Shown: positions 9,866 to 18,916 of the stretch, piece by piece | How positions within the stretch are numbered: the first letter of the stretch is position 1 | Layout: every line of letters starts with the position of its first letter | From: Tropicimonas marinistellae | GTDB lineage: Bacteria > Pseudomonadota > Alphaproteobacteria > Rhodobacterales > Rhodobacteraceae | Length of the DNA: 64,000 nt | Direction: 5' to 3' | NCBI RefSeq assembly: GCF_001509585.1 | Contig: NZ_LNCI01000001.1 | Span: forward strand, 62,001-126,000 | Position numbers and translations under genes: made by a program | Notes under the pieces: generated by a model | Database searches by the model: none | What the model was told of the DNA's origin: nothing | What the model saw: the letters and a program-made list of their open reading frames with translations, nothing else

Positions 9866-9949
9866 GGTCGTCCCTTTCTCTGTCTCGGGCGCTGAACGGC
9901 GCCGTTGGTTTCGGTTGTGGGCCGACAAGTGCCTGACCCGAATTCGTCA

Positions 9950-10024
9950 TGGTGGGCGGTACTGGGATCGAACCAGTGGCCCCTACGATGTCAACGTAGT
10001 GCTCTACCGCTGAGCTAACCGCCC
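9950..10024 (-). tRNA. tRNA-Val (anticodon GAC)
   Basis: Read on the minus strand the 75-nt gene starts GGGCGGTTAGCTCAGC and ends with acceptor ACCGCCC, discriminator A and an encoded CCA. The D-arm has GCTCAGCGGTAGAGC. The anticodon stem CTACG/CGTAG encloses TTGACAT, giving anticodon GAC (Val). The T-loop is GGTTCGATCC. All four arms fold by eye, with a 7-bp acceptor stem. Confidence 0.96.
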
Positions 10025-10104
10025 GGACCGTTGCCGACTCGGCGCCGCCATGCCCTTCTCCACAAAGGAAAAGGACGCGGGCCGTGTCCGCGTCGGTGCA
10101 GCGC

Positions 10105-10133
10105 CGTATAAAGCGAAGGTCGAAGAGGTTCAA
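10105..10133 (-). promoter_or_regulatory. Promoter of tRNA-Val
   Basis: On the minus strand TTGAAC (10128-10133) and TATACG (10105-10110) are separated by exactly 17 bp, a good housekeeping sigma factor promoter. The expected start is about 75 nt upstream of the mature tRNA 5' end. rpmJ could be served by readthrough. Confidence 0.65.
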
Positions 10134-10186
10134 GGGCTTTTGGCAGGCGAAAATATGTCGCTATATGGGGGGGCCAAGGAGACGCC

Positions 10187-11050
10187 ATGACGACGCCGAC
10201 CTACCGACTGGATATGCCACGGGAGCACACCACGGGTGTGATCTTCGCTTCCCCCCATAGTGGCCGAGAATATACATGGGATTTTCTGCGGAAATCGGTG
10301 CTCGATGAGATGTCGATCAGGTCCTCCGAGGACGCCTTCGTGGACCGCCTGTTCGACACGGCGCCCGGCCTCGGTGCGCCGTTGCTCGCGTCGCTTGCTC
10401 CACGCGCGTATGTGGATCTCAACCGCGGATCGGACGAGATGGACCCGGCCGTTGTCCGGGGGGTGCGCGCAGTCACCCATAACCCGCGGGTAACGTCGGG
10501 TCTCGGAGTGATTCCCCGCGTTGTGGCCAACGGTCGGGCAATCTACAGCGGTAAGCTGGAACTGGCAGAGGCACGTGCGCGCCTTTCGGAGGTCTGGCGG
10601 CCCTATCACACGCAGTTGCAGGCGCTGATCGACACGAGCAAATCAGAATTTGGAAGTGCTATCCTGATCGACTGCCATTCGATGCCGCACGAGGCGGTGC
10701 AGGCGATGTCAGGACCGAACGGACGTAAACCGCACGTGGTGCTGGGTGATCGCTTTGGTGCGGCTTGCTCTCCCGACATCATGGATCGCGTTGAAGCGGC
10801 CTTTTCAGGGGCGGGGTTGCGGGTCGCGCGAAATGCGCCCTTTGCGGGTGCTTTCATTACGCAGCACTACGGACGGCCATCGCGCCAGCAACACGTGATT
10901 CAGGTTGAAATCGACAGGGCGCTCTACATGGACGAGGGGCGTATTCGCCCCAGCAAGGATTTCACCGGTTTTCGCGAAACGATTCGTGGCGTCATCGGCG
11001 AGATCGTCACGATCGGTCGGCCCCGATCCATGCCATTGGCCGCCGAATAA
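10187..11050 (+). CDS. N-formylglutamate amidohydrolase-family protein
   Basis: This 287-residue protein belongs to the family (FGase) that includes HutG-type deformylases. Landmarks are ASPHSGREY near the N-terminus, YVDLNRGSDEMD, the DCHSMP metal-site motif, NAPFAGAFITQHYGRP, and QVEIDRALYMDE near the C-terminus. ATG 10187 follows AAGGAG. There is no histidine-utilisation operon around it, so a role in histidine degradation is not shown; many rhodobacterial members are free-standing. The gene ends 10 bp before the convergent binding-protein gene. Confidence 0.85.
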   Translation: MTTPTYRLDMPREHTTGVIFASPHSGREYTWDFLRKSVLDEMSIRSSEDAFVDRLFDTAPGLGAPLLASLAPRAYVDLNRGSDEMDPAVVRGVRAVTHNPRVTSGLGVIPRVVANGRAIYSGKLELAEARARLSEVWRPYHTQLQALIDTSKSEFGSAILIDCHSMPHEAVQAMSGPNGRKPHVVLGDRFGAACSPDIMDRVEAAFSGAGLRVARNAPFAGAFITQHYGRPSRQQHVIQVEIDRALYMDEGRIRPSKDFTGFRETIRGVIGEIVTIGRPRSMPLAAE

Positions 11051-11060
11051 GCCCGTCGTA

Positions 11061-12095
11061 TCAAGGGATCTGGGTCGAGAAGAAGGATCGGCTCCAAAAT
11101 GCAAGAAATCGCTCGCGGGTGCCCCGGTCCAGTGCGACGAGCAGGGGCGGCGCAAGGGCGACAAAGCGTTTGGCGCTCGGCAAGAGGCCAGTTTCGGACG
11201 GATCATCGGGATAGATCATCCCTGAACGGGCAAGCAGGTTTTGTCCCTCGCGGGAGAGCAGGAAATCCAGCAATTTCTGTGCAGCATCAGGATTCTTCGC
11301 ACCCGTCGTGATCATGTAGGCGCGTGACAGGAAGACGGTGTAGTCCTCCGGAAGAATGACGCCGACATTGGGTGCGGCGGCGTTTTGCACGTAGGACCCC
11401 AAGACGTTGTAACCCAAAAGAAATCGCGCCTCCGATACGGCATCGATGATCTCGGCAGAGCAGCAGGTCGCGACGGCCTCCGTCCGTGCGAAACCCTCCA
11501 GAAGCGAGCCAAAGGTGGTTGCTTCGAGGCTGTCGCTAAAGGCGTAGAGGTAGCCGAGTCCGGACGCTTCGATATCGTATGTCGCAATCCGGTTTCGGTA
11601 GGAGTCCGGTTTGCGCCGCATCAGATCGAGAAGGTCGAAACGGCTGCGTGGCACGTCTTCGGGGGCGACGTGTTCAGTGTTGTAGATCAACACGGCAGGT
11701 TCCTCGGTGATACCCCACAGCTCGTCGCGCCAGCGCCGGGTGGGGGCGAGCGCATCGGTCAGGGCAGAGCGATAGCTCCGCGCGCAGGCGCTATTGACCA
11801 AGCCAACCATGTGGTGAACGGCCGAGGAGAAGACGGCGTCGGCGGCATCGATTTCGCCCGCGCAGGCGCGCCGCGTATTCTCCTGCAGGGCATTTGAGCC
11901 CCATTGTTCATAGTCGATCCGGATTTGCGGGTTTTCCGCTATGAACCCGTCCAGGACGGGCGCGATGATGGCAATGTCGGTCGTCGATCGCACGTTAAGC
12001 CTCTGTGCGCCGGTACCGAATTGTACCGTCGCCTCTTGCGCGGCTGCGTGGCCGCTTGCAAGCATCGACACGCAAAGGAAGAGCCGGAGGATCAT
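11061..12095 (-). CDS. Periplasmic binding protein in a TctDE operon
   Basis: This 344-residue exported protein has an N-terminal signal peptide (MILRLFLCVSMLASGHAAAQ). It resembles iron/spermidine-type extracellular solute-binding proteins, with LIYNTEHVAPEDVP and a C-terminal LLDFLLSREGQNLLARSG segment typical of the family. The start overlaps the kinase stop by 4 bp (ATGA), so it is the third gene of a regulator-kinase-SBP operon. No ABC permease or ATPase accompanies it. An accessory sensor role with the TctE-type kinase is an inference from operon structure. Its ligand is unknown. Confidence 0.8.
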   Translation of the reverse strand: MILRLFLCVSMLASGHAAAQEATVQFGTGAQRLNVRSTTDIAIIAPVLDGFIAENPQIRIDYEQWGSNALQENTRRACAGEIDAADAVFSSAVHHMVGLVNSACARSYRSALTDALAPTRRWRDELWGITEEPAVLIYNTEHVAPEDVPRSRFDLLDLMRRKPDSYRNRIATYDIEASGLGYLYAFSDSLEATTFGSLLEGFARTEAVATCCSAEIIDAVSEARFLLGYNVLGSYVQNAAAPNVGVILPEDYTVFLSRAYMITTGAKNPDAAQKLLDFLLSREGQNLLARSGMIYPDDPSETGLLPSAKRFVALAPPLLVALDRGTRERFLAFWSRSFFSTQIP

Positions 12096-13495
12096 TCGCG
12101 GGCGCCTCCGGAACGCGGCAGGCACAAGGACGCCCGAAAGCCACGGGATGTCGGCTCCATTTCGAGCGTCCCGCCGAAAGCTGCGGCGACCTCGGTCACG
12201 ATGGAAAGCCCAAGGCCCGTGCCGCTCTCCCGCGTCGATCCGGAGCGTTCGAATCGGCGTTGGCCCTGCGAGAGTGCCGCCTCTCCCGGCCCGGACCCGG
12301 CATCCTCCACCCAGAGCCACGCGTCGGTGGTCGATGTGCTTACGCCAACGCGTACTGGTGGTTTGCCGTATTTTAGCGCGTTCGACAGTAGGTTCGCGGC
12401 GGCTTGCTCAAGAGAAAACGCGTCGGCGCGGACCATTGCCGGCGCCTCGCCAATCGACAATTCCACCTCGACGTCGGGGGCGAGGTATTCGTGATCGCGG
12501 GTTTCGACGACGCCCAAAGCGATATCGCGAAGGTCAAGCGTTTCGCGTGGTTGAGATTCGGTGCGATGAATGACGAGGGCTCGCGCCAGTAGTTGGTCGA
12601 GCAGGTTGCCAAGGGAGCGCGTTCGGCGCAGCAGCCGTTGCAATGAAGCCGTCGCGAGCGCACGTTCGTCTGTCTCGACCGCCATCTCAGCATGCGCACG
12701 AATGGCGGCCACGGGCGTGCGGAGTTGGTGTGCAGTATCGGAGATCAGATGCTGCATCGACTCGACCTGCCGGTCGAGCCGCCCCATGAAACGGTTCATG
12801 GCATTGACGATCACGCCAACTTCGGACGGTACGTTCGTTGCATCCATCGGCGTCAGGTCATGCGGGTCGCGTCCCGACAAGTCCTGCGCGATAGTCGCGA
12901 GCGGGCGCATGGCAGAACGGATCACGAAAAAGGCGCTCAACATCAATGCCAGGCCAGCCGCGACTGCCGGGATCAGCGCATGCAGCACGAGATCGAGCGC
13001 CATAGCCTTGCGGGCCTGCAAGGTGTGCCCGACCGTAACCGTCACGACACCCGAAAAATCCAGCTCCGCGAACCGACGGGTAAGCTGTACGAAACGCGCA
13101 TCTTCACCCTGCATTGCGCCGTCGAAGAAGACAGTTTCCGACCGGCGCGCCGTCGATGGCGGCGTGGGAGCCCAAGCGTGGCCAGTGATAAGAGTGCCTT
13201 CCGGACCGCGCAACGCATAGGCAATCCTGTCGTCGGGCGCCTGTGCCAGCAACTCGAACGCGGAAACCGGAAGGTCTGTCGCCGGCCCGCCGTCGACGAT
13301 GCGAATGGTTTCGGCAATGTCAGTTGCAGCGCCCAGCAAAAGCCGGTCGTAGGACTGGCGTGCGGCCTGTGTGCCGTTCTGCCAGGCGACAATCGCGACG
13401 ATCAGGCCGCCAAGAAAAAACAGCGTCAGAACCGCGATCAGGACGCGACCGACGAGACTGCGCTGCCGAAACACTCGGCGCGACAAGTTATCCAT
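12092..13495 (-). CDS. tctE: TctE-type sensor histidine kinase
   Basis: The 467-residue membrane kinase has an N-terminal transmembrane helix (LVGRVLIAVLTLFFLGGLIV), a periplasmic sensor region of the 2CSK_N kind, and a second helix near residue 170-190. Then come HAMP-like sequence, the H-box DTAHQLRTPVAAIRAH, the N-box NLLSNALKYGK, a glycine-rich G1 region DAGSGPGE and G2 GTGLGLSIV. The start at 13495 overlaps the response regulator end by 8 bp. It presumably senses tricarboxylate-type substrates to control the divergent tctCBA genes. The family is secure; the signal is inferred. Confidence 0.88.
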   Translation of the reverse strand: MDNLSRRVFRQRSLVGRVLIAVLTLFFLGGLIVAIVAWQNGTQAARQSYDRLLLGAATDIAETIRIVDGGPATDLPVSAFELLAQAPDDRIAYALRGPEGTLITGHAWAPTPPSTARRSETVFFDGAMQGEDARFVQLTRRFAELDFSGVVTVTVGHTLQARKAMALDLVLHALIPAVAAGLALMLSAFFVIRSAMRPLATIAQDLSGRDPHDLTPMDATNVPSEVGVIVNAMNRFMGRLDRQVESMQHLISDTAHQLRTPVAAIRAHAEMAVETDERALATASLQRLLRRTRSLGNLLDQLLARALVIHRTESQPRETLDLRDIALGVVETRDHEYLAPDVEVELSIGEAPAMVRADAFSLEQAAANLLSNALKYGKPPVRVGVSTSTTDAWLWVEDAGSGPGEAALSQGQRRFERSGSTRESGTGLGLSIVTEVAAAFGGTLEMEPTSRGFRASLCLPRSGGARE

Positions 13496-14159
13496 CGCAC
13501 TCGATCCTGTAGCCGACGCCGCGCAGCGTCTTGATCGAGACCGGGCTTTCGGCGAGCTTCTTTCGCAATCGCGCAATGTAGAGTTCGATGGCGTTCAATC
13601 CCACGTCGGCGTCGCTGAACGTATAGAGTCCGTCATAGAGCCGTTCCTTGCTCAGCACTTGGTCCGGCGTGCGCATCAGTAGCCCCAACAGGGCTGCCTC
13701 GCGTCGGGTCAGGCCAAGCCGGTTGCCGCCAAGCGTGGCTGTCATTTGGGACGGCGAGAACTCCAGCGGGCCGAGGACAAGCAGATCGGTCTTCTGTTCG
13801 GCCTGCCGGCGAACAAGGGCGCGCAGCCGAGCTTCCAGTTCGCGCTGATCGAACGGCTTTATCAGGTAGTCATCTGCCCCTAGATCCAGCGCGTTCACAC
13901 GGTCGTCCACGGCCATCAGGGCGGTGAGCATGAGCACTGGTGTCCCGTCCCCGCGACCGCGCAATTCGCGCAATAGGTCGGTCCCCGATCCGTCTGGAAG
14001 ATTGATGTCGAGCACGAGCGCATCGTAGCGCTGCACGGCAAGGAAATCCCGCGCCTCCGAGACGCTGGGAGCCGCATCGCACGCCACGCCGGATTGGCCA
14101 AGGCGCGCGACGATCGCCTCGGCAAGATCGGTAGCGTCTTCGACCAGCAGGACGCGCAT
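13488..14159 (-). CDS. tctD: TctD-type OmpR-family response regulator
   Basis: The 223-residue protein has a receiver domain with acidic pocket E7/D8, phospho-acceptor D51 (LVLDINLPDGSG), T79 and K101 (YLIKPF). A C-terminal winged-helix domain follows (LTRREAALLGLLMRTPDQVLS and LRGVGYRIECD). MRVLLVEDATD begins at 14159; an upstream in-frame stretch of 38 residues is not conserved in character. It is first in the operon with the kinase and binding protein, and divergent from tctC. It very likely binds the 14160-14350 region to activate tctCBA. Confidence 0.9.
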   Translation of the reverse strand: MRVLLVEDATDLAEAIVARLGQSGVACDAAPSVSEARDFLAVQRYDALVLDINLPDGSGTDLLRELRGRGDGTPVLMLTALMAVDDRVNALDLGADDYLIKPFDQRELEARLRALVRRQAEQKTDLLVLGPLEFSPSQMTATLGGNRLGLTRREAALLGLLMRTPDQVLSKERLYDGLYTFSDADVGLNAIELYIARLRKKLAESPVSIKTLRGVGYRIECDG

Positions 14160-14350
14160 TGATAACCTGTCCCTCCCAACTGCCGTGGAAACCCACGATC
14201 TGTCCCGCTGACAGGTTGGCGACAGGTTTCTGCGGTAGCTCCTTTCCTTAACCCGCGCGCGGCAGGCCTGCAAAGGGCGGCGTGACGAAGCGGGGAAGGA
14301 TGGCGGCGCGAGGCATTCAGCCAGCGCCGCGAGACAGGAGGAGGAAAAAC

Positions 14351-15340
14351 ATGAAACTCAACGCAGCTCGCGTAGCCCTCGCTGCGGCAATCCTTGGCGC
14401 ATCTGCGCTGACGGCGACCGCACAGGATTTCAGCCCTGAAAACCCCGAATGCATCGCGCCGGCGAACCCGGGTGGCGGGTGGGACTTCACCTGCCGGCAG
14501 GTTGGCAAGTCCTTGCAGGATCTCGGCCTGATCGAGAAGACGATGCAAGTCGTGAATCTCGCCGGCGGTGGTGGCGGCGTGGCATTCGCGGAAGTGGTGA
14601 ACAAGCGTGGTGATGACAATGATCTGATCGTTGCCGCCTCGTCGGCCACGGCAACCCGCTTGGCGCAAGGCGCCTATCCCGGAAACACAATGGACCAGGT
14701 TCGCTGGCTCGCGTCCATTGGCGCCGACTATGGAGTCATAGCGGTGGCGGCAGATAGCGAGATCGCTGACCTTCCGGGACTTCTCGACATGATCAAGAAC
14801 GATCCTGCCTCCATCTCCGTCGCCGGTGGTTCGGCCGTGGGCGGTTGGGATCACCTGAAGGTTCTAATCGCGGCGAACGCCTACGGAATCGAGGACGTTC
14901 GTTCCGTGAAATACATCGCATTCGATGGCGGTGGCGAGGCGGTGACACAACTGCTGGCCGGGTCGGTGCAAGCCTTCACCGGCGACATCTCGGAGGCGAA
15001 AGGTTTCGTCGATAGCGGCGACATTCGTGTGATCGCAATCCTTGCGCCTGAGCGCCTGGGCGGCGAGTTTGCCGATTTCCCGACTGCAAAGGAACAGGGG
15101 ATCGATGCCATCGGCGCCAACTGGCGCGGATTCTATGCGCCTGGCGGAATGAGCGACGAGGCATATGATGGCTGGGTTGCCAAGGTCTCGGACCTTTATG
15201 CGAGCGACGAGTGGAAAGAGGTAATGGCCGCCAACGGTCTGGCGCCGCTCGACCTGCAAGGCGAGGCATTCCAGAGCTTCGTTGCCGACTCGGTCGCTCA
15301 GATCCAGCAGATCTCGAAAGATATCGGCATTATCAAGTAA
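14351..15340 (+). CDS. tctC: Tripartite tricarboxylate transporter substrate-binding protein
   Basis: The 329-residue periplasmic receptor belongs to the TctC/Bug family. The signal peptide is MKLNAARVALAAAILGASA up to TATA-QDF. Family landmarks are CIAPANPGGGWDFTCRQ (the ligand-loop segment), NLAGGGGGVAF, GGSAVGGWDHLK and a C-terminal NWRGFYAPGG segment. ATG 14351 follows GGAGGAGGAAAAAC. It leads tctC-tctB-tctA, a secondary, proton- or sodium-driven carboxylate importer. Citrate or another tri- or dicarboxylate is likely; the exact ligand cannot be read from sequence. Confidence 0.93.
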   Translation: MKLNAARVALAAAILGASALTATAQDFSPENPECIAPANPGGGWDFTCRQVGKSLQDLGLIEKTMQVVNLAGGGGGVAFAEVVNKRGDDNDLIVAASSATATRLAQGAYPGNTMDQVRWLASIGADYGVIAVAADSEIADLPGLLDMIKNDPASISVAGGSAVGGWDHLKVLIAANAYGIEDVRSVKYIAFDGGGEAVTQLLAGSVQAFTGDISEAKGFVDSGDIRVIAILAPERLGGEFADFPTAKEQGIDAIGANWRGFYAPGGMSDEAYDGWVAKVSDLYASDEWKEVMAANGLAPLDLQGEAFQSFVADSVAQIQQISKDIGIIK

Positions 15341-15425
15341 TCGCCAATTTGGCGTGATCTTGAGGGGTGCCGCAACATGCGGCGCCCCTCGCATACATCC
15401 ATCCCCGCCGCCAAAGGAGATCCGC

Positions 15426-15857
15426 ATGAGCGATCGCATATTCGGGGTCTTCGGCATTCTTCTTGCCATCGGTTTCGCGCTGTCGGCCATGGCGATCGAG
15501 GAGAGCTTTCTCTCCGATGCCGTCGGCCCCAAGGCCTTTCCCCTGATCATCGCCGCAATCCTGGGCCTTTCGAGCCTCTTCATCCTGCTGCGCCCGGACG
15601 AAGAACCGAGTTGGCCCTCGCTCGGCCGCTTCGCCGAGGTTGCAGGCGCCATCGTCGTCATGATCCTCTACGCGGAGTTCCTTCCCGTAGCCGGTTTCGT
15701 CATCGCGACGGCCGTCGCTGCGGCTTATCTCTCGTGGCGCCTGGGTTCGAGCGTGCTTTCCGCTCTGGCGACCGGGGTGGGTACATCCGTGGGCATCTAT
15801 GTCGTCTTTCACCTCATCCTCGGACTGTCGCTCGCGCGCGGCCCGTTTGGCTTCTGA
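15426..15857 (+). CDS. tctB: Tripartite tricarboxylate transporter small membrane subunit
   Basis: This 143-residue inner-membrane protein has four predicted helices, the TctB topology. The first ends before ESFLSDAVGPKAFPLIIA, a segment typical of TctB. ATG 15426 follows AAAGGAG. An upstream in-frame extension into the tctC 3' end is rejected. It lies between tctC (85 bp upstream) and tctA (9 bp downstream). Confidence 0.9.
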   Translation: MSDRIFGVFGILLAIGFALSAMAIEESFLSDAVGPKAFPLIIAAILGLSSLFILLRPDEEPSWPSLGRFAEVAGAIVVMILYAEFLPVAGFVIATAVAAAYLSWRLGSSVLSALATGVGTSVGIYVVFHLILGLSLARGPFGF

Positions 15858-15866
15858 GGCGGACGC

Positions 15867-17405
15867 ATGGATACCCTGTCACAACTCGCAGACGGCTTTG
15901 CCATTGCCCTCACATGGCAGAACCTGCTTCTCGCGCTCCTTGGTTGCTTCCTCGGCACTGTCATGGGCGCTCTTCCAGGCCTCGGCCCGTCAAACGGTGT
16001 CGCCATTCTCATTCCGCTGGCGTTCACCATGGGGCTCGGCGCAACTCCGTCGCTGATCTTGCTGACGTCAGTCTATTACGGTGCGATGTACGGCGGTCGT
16101 ATATCGTCCATATTGCTCAACATACCCGGTGACGAGCCGGCGATGATGACCTGTCTAGACGGCCACCCAATGGCCCGAAAGGGCATGGCCGGTGAGGCAC
16201 TTTCGCTGTCGGGCGTGGCTTCCTTTGTAGGCGCCTTCCTGGCCACCTGGGGCCTTATCCTGCTCGCGCCGCAACTGGTCAAAATCGCCCTGTTGTTCGG
16301 ACCGGCGGAGTACTTCGCGCTCTTTGCCCTGGCATTCATGACCCTGGGAGGTGTCTCGTCCACCAACCAGGCGAAATCCGCCTTCGCTGCAGCGCTGGGC
16401 CTCGGTCTCGCGACCATCGGTGTCGATACGCAAACAGGCGTGCCGCGCTTCACGTTCGGCGAGGTCCACCTCTATGACGGGCTGGATTTCTTGGTCGCCA
16501 TCGTCGGCCTGTTTGCGTTGTCGGAGGTCTTCATCTTCCTTGAAGAACGCCACGGAAGCGCGGAGGCTGATGCACACCAGTTGAAGGTTGGCCGCCTGAC
16601 GCCGCCATTGTCGATGCTGAAGCAATGCACGCCAACAATGTTGCGCACGTCGCTGCTAGGCTTCATTGCCGGAGTGTTGCCGGGAGCTGGCGCTTCGCTC
16701 GGCTCGTTCATCTCCTATTCGATGGAGAAGCGGTTGGTCGACAAGGAAGGCACCTTCGGAACCGGCGATCCGCGCGCGGTCGCAGCGCCGGAGGCAGGCA
16801 ACAACGCGGCTGCTGGTGGAGCGCTTGTGCCGATGCTGGCGCTCGGAGTTCCTGGCTCCGGAACCACCGCTGTTCTGCTCGCGGTTCTCCTTTCGCTCAA
16901 CATCACGCCGGGGCCGTTGCTCTTTGCCAACAATCCGGATGTTGTCTGGGGCCTGATCGCGGCGCTGTTCATCGCGAATTTCATGCTGCTGGCAATGAAC
17001 ATCCCAATGGTGGGTCTGTTCACCCGCCTTCTGCTGATCCCGCCGCGAATCCTGATGCCGATCGTCGCGATGGTGTCATTTGTGGGCATCTACGGGATAT
17101 CCGGATCCTCTTTCGATCTGCTCGTGATGATCGGGTTTGGGATTATGGGCTGGGTGTTGCGCAAACTCGACGTGCCTTTGGTGCCAATCATCCTGGGTAC
17201 CCTCCTGGGCAATGCGATGGAGAACAACCTGCGCCGCGCGATCACCATCGACAATGGCAACTGGTGGACTCTGATCGAGAGCCCGTTGTCCATTGCGCTC
17301 TGGGTGGTTGCCATTGTCGGCTTCGTCTTGCCGTTGCTTATTGGCCGCAAGGTCAAGGCGCAGATGCACGAACGCCGCGACCAGGAAGGCGCGATCTCGG
17401 ACTGA
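15867..17405 (+). CDS. tctA: Tripartite tricarboxylate transporter large permease subunit
   Basis: The 512-residue protein has about 11-12 transmembrane helices and the TctA signature segments GALPGLGPSNGVAILIPL and GVLPGAGASLGSFISYSMEK. These are the two pseudo-repeat substrate loops of the family, with PGSGTTAVLLAVL in the second half. It forms the transport channel with TctB and receives substrate from TctC. It is last in the operon, and a hairpin follows at 17419-17444. Confidence 0.95.
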   Translation: MDTLSQLADGFAIALTWQNLLLALLGCFLGTVMGALPGLGPSNGVAILIPLAFTMGLGATPSLILLTSVYYGAMYGGRISSILLNIPGDEPAMMTCLDGHPMARKGMAGEALSLSGVASFVGAFLATWGLILLAPQLVKIALLFGPAEYFALFALAFMTLGGVSSTNQAKSAFAAALGLGLATIGVDTQTGVPRFTFGEVHLYDGLDFLVAIVGLFALSEVFIFLEERHGSAEADAHQLKVGRLTPPLSMLKQCTPTMLRTSLLGFIAGVLPGAGASLGSFISYSMEKRLVDKEGTFGTGDPRAVAAPEAGNNAAAGGALVPMLALGVPGSGTTAVLLAVLLSLNITPGPLLFANNPDVVWGLIAALFIANFMLLAMNIPMVGLFTRLLLIPPRILMPIVAMVSFVGIYGISGSSFDLLVMIGFGIMGWVLRKLDVPLVPIILGTLLGNAMENNLRRAITIDNGNWWTLIESPLSIALWVVAIVGFVLPLLIGRKVKAQMHERRDQEGAISD

Positions 17406-17418
17406 TTAGCCACGACTT

Positions 17419-17444
17419 CGGCCGGTTGCGCATGCTGCCGGCCG
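17419..17444. terminator. Candidate bidirectional terminator between tctA and dinB
   Basis: A 7-bp CGGCCGG/CCGGCCG stem encloses a 12-nt loop that itself contains GCATGC. It lies in the 43-bp gap between converging genes. There is no clear T-run on either strand, so its efficiency is doubtful. Confidence 0.35.
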
Positions 17445-17448
17445 CGTC

Positions 17449-18702
17449 TCAGCGCAGAGCACGGCCTTTCAGGATTGCATCATGCCCAAAGCGCTCGCGA
17501 ATGGCGTCGCTCGCGCGCTCCGCGCGTGCACGCCGTTGCGCTTGCGGGTCCAGAAGATCGCCGGAAAGGTCGGCCTCCGCATCCGGCACAAGATCCGACA
17601 GGCCGACACCAATCAGCCGGAACGGCCCGCGATCTCCGACTTGATCGTACAACTCGCGCGCGGCCCGATAGAGACGATCAGCCATTTGCGTCGGGTCTTC
17701 GAGCGTCCGGCGACGGGTAAGCAGAGCGTGGTTTGCCCGTTTCAGCTTGAGTTGCACCGTCCGTCCGGCAATCCCCTTGGCCTTGGCACGGTCAGTCACC
17801 TTCTCTGACAGGCGCCAGAGGTGGCCGTCGAGAATGTCGGCGTCAGCGGTATCCTCGAAGAATGTCATCTCGTTGGAGATCGACTTCACCGGCGCATTCC
17901 GGTGGACACGGCGGGCGTCCTGGCCCCGCGCAAGGTGCCACAGCCGGTCGCCAGATGCACCAAAACGGGCGTGCAATTCCTTGCGGTCCCAGCGTCGGAG
18001 ATCCTCGAAGGTTCGGATGCCGGCGCGTGCAAGCGAGTCCTGAAATGCTTGCCCTACGCCCCAGATCATCCGCACTGGCTTATCACGCAGGAACGAGTCT
18101 GTTTCAGCCGCGCCGATGACAGAGAAGCCGCGTGGCTTGTCCAGATCAGAGGCAACCTTGGCAAGAAATTTGTTGTGGCTGAGCCCCACGGAGCCGGAGA
18201 GTCCGAGTTCGTCTTCCATCCGCTTGACCAGCCGCGCCAGCATGATTGCTGGCGGCGCGTGGTGCAGCCTGGCGGTGCCGCTGAGGTCGAGGAATGCCTC
18301 GTCTAGCGACAGCGGCTCGATGGCCGGAGTCATCTCTTCCATCATCGCGCGAATGGCGCGTGATGCCTCCACGTAAGCCTTGCCGCGCGGCTTGATAACC
18401 ACAGCGTCGGGGCAAAGCTTCAGCGCTTTAAACATCGGCATTGCCGAGCGCACACCATACGTGCGCGCGACATAGCAGCAGGTGGAAACAACGCCCCGTT
18501 TGCCACCGCCGACTATTACCGGCTTGTCGGCAAGCGACGGGTCATCCCTCTTCTCGACCGATGCATAGAACGCGTCGCAATCCATGTGCGCGATAGACAG
18601 GTCGAACAATTCTGGATGCGTCACGATGCGCGGAGACCCGCAGGCCGGACAACGGCGGCCCGTGTCGAAGGGCGTAAGGCAGTCGCGGCAGAGCGCAGCC
18701 AT
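17449..18702 (-). CDS. dinB: DNA polymerase IV with N-terminal zinc-ribbon-like segment
   Basis: The 417-residue Y-family translesion polymerase has catalytic segments HMDCDAFYASVEKRDD and SLDEAFLDLSG, the steric gate region FYASVE, and little-finger sequence near FRLIGVGLSDL. An unusual feature is a 40-residue N-terminal extension with two CxxC pairs (CRDC and CPAC), suggesting a zinc ribbon. The start at 18702 (MAALCRDC) is chosen as the first Met before the cysteines; a further 31 in-frame residues upstream are possible but atypical. It has no SOS box that I can identify. It is expected to bypass lesions at the replication fork. Confidence 0.93.
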   Translation of the reverse strand: MAALCRDCLTPFDTGRRCPACGSPRIVTHPELFDLSIAHMDCDAFYASVEKRDDPSLADKPVIVGGGKRGVVSTCCYVARTYGVRSAMPMFKALKLCPDAVVIKPRGKAYVEASRAIRAMMEEMTPAIEPLSLDEAFLDLSGTARLHHAPPAIMLARLVKRMEDELGLSGSVGLSHNKFLAKVASDLDKPRGFSVIGAAETDSFLRDKPVRMIWGVGQAFQDSLARAGIRTFEDLRRWDRKELHARFGASGDRLWHLARGQDARRVHRNAPVKSISNEMTFFEDTADADILDGHLWRLSEKVTDRAKAKGIAGRTVQLKLKRANHALLTRRRTLEDPTQMADRLYRAARELYDQVGDRGPFRLIGVGLSDLVPDAEADLSGDLLDPQAQRRARAERASDAIRERFGHDAILKGRALR

Positions 18703-18916
18703 GGAGACATCGGTTTCGATTACTTCGGGTGCCCTACAAATACGGGACTGGATGGGAACAAAGCAACGTGAATGAGTATCGCACTGCCCAAACATGCCGC
18801 TGTCCGAGCCTACATCTGACGGAGATCACACGGGTGGCGGGGTATACATCCGTTTGGCAGAAATCGTGGGGTTGTTGTCCTAACCGTCGTCACGATGAAT
18901 GGTGTAGTGTCGGGCC

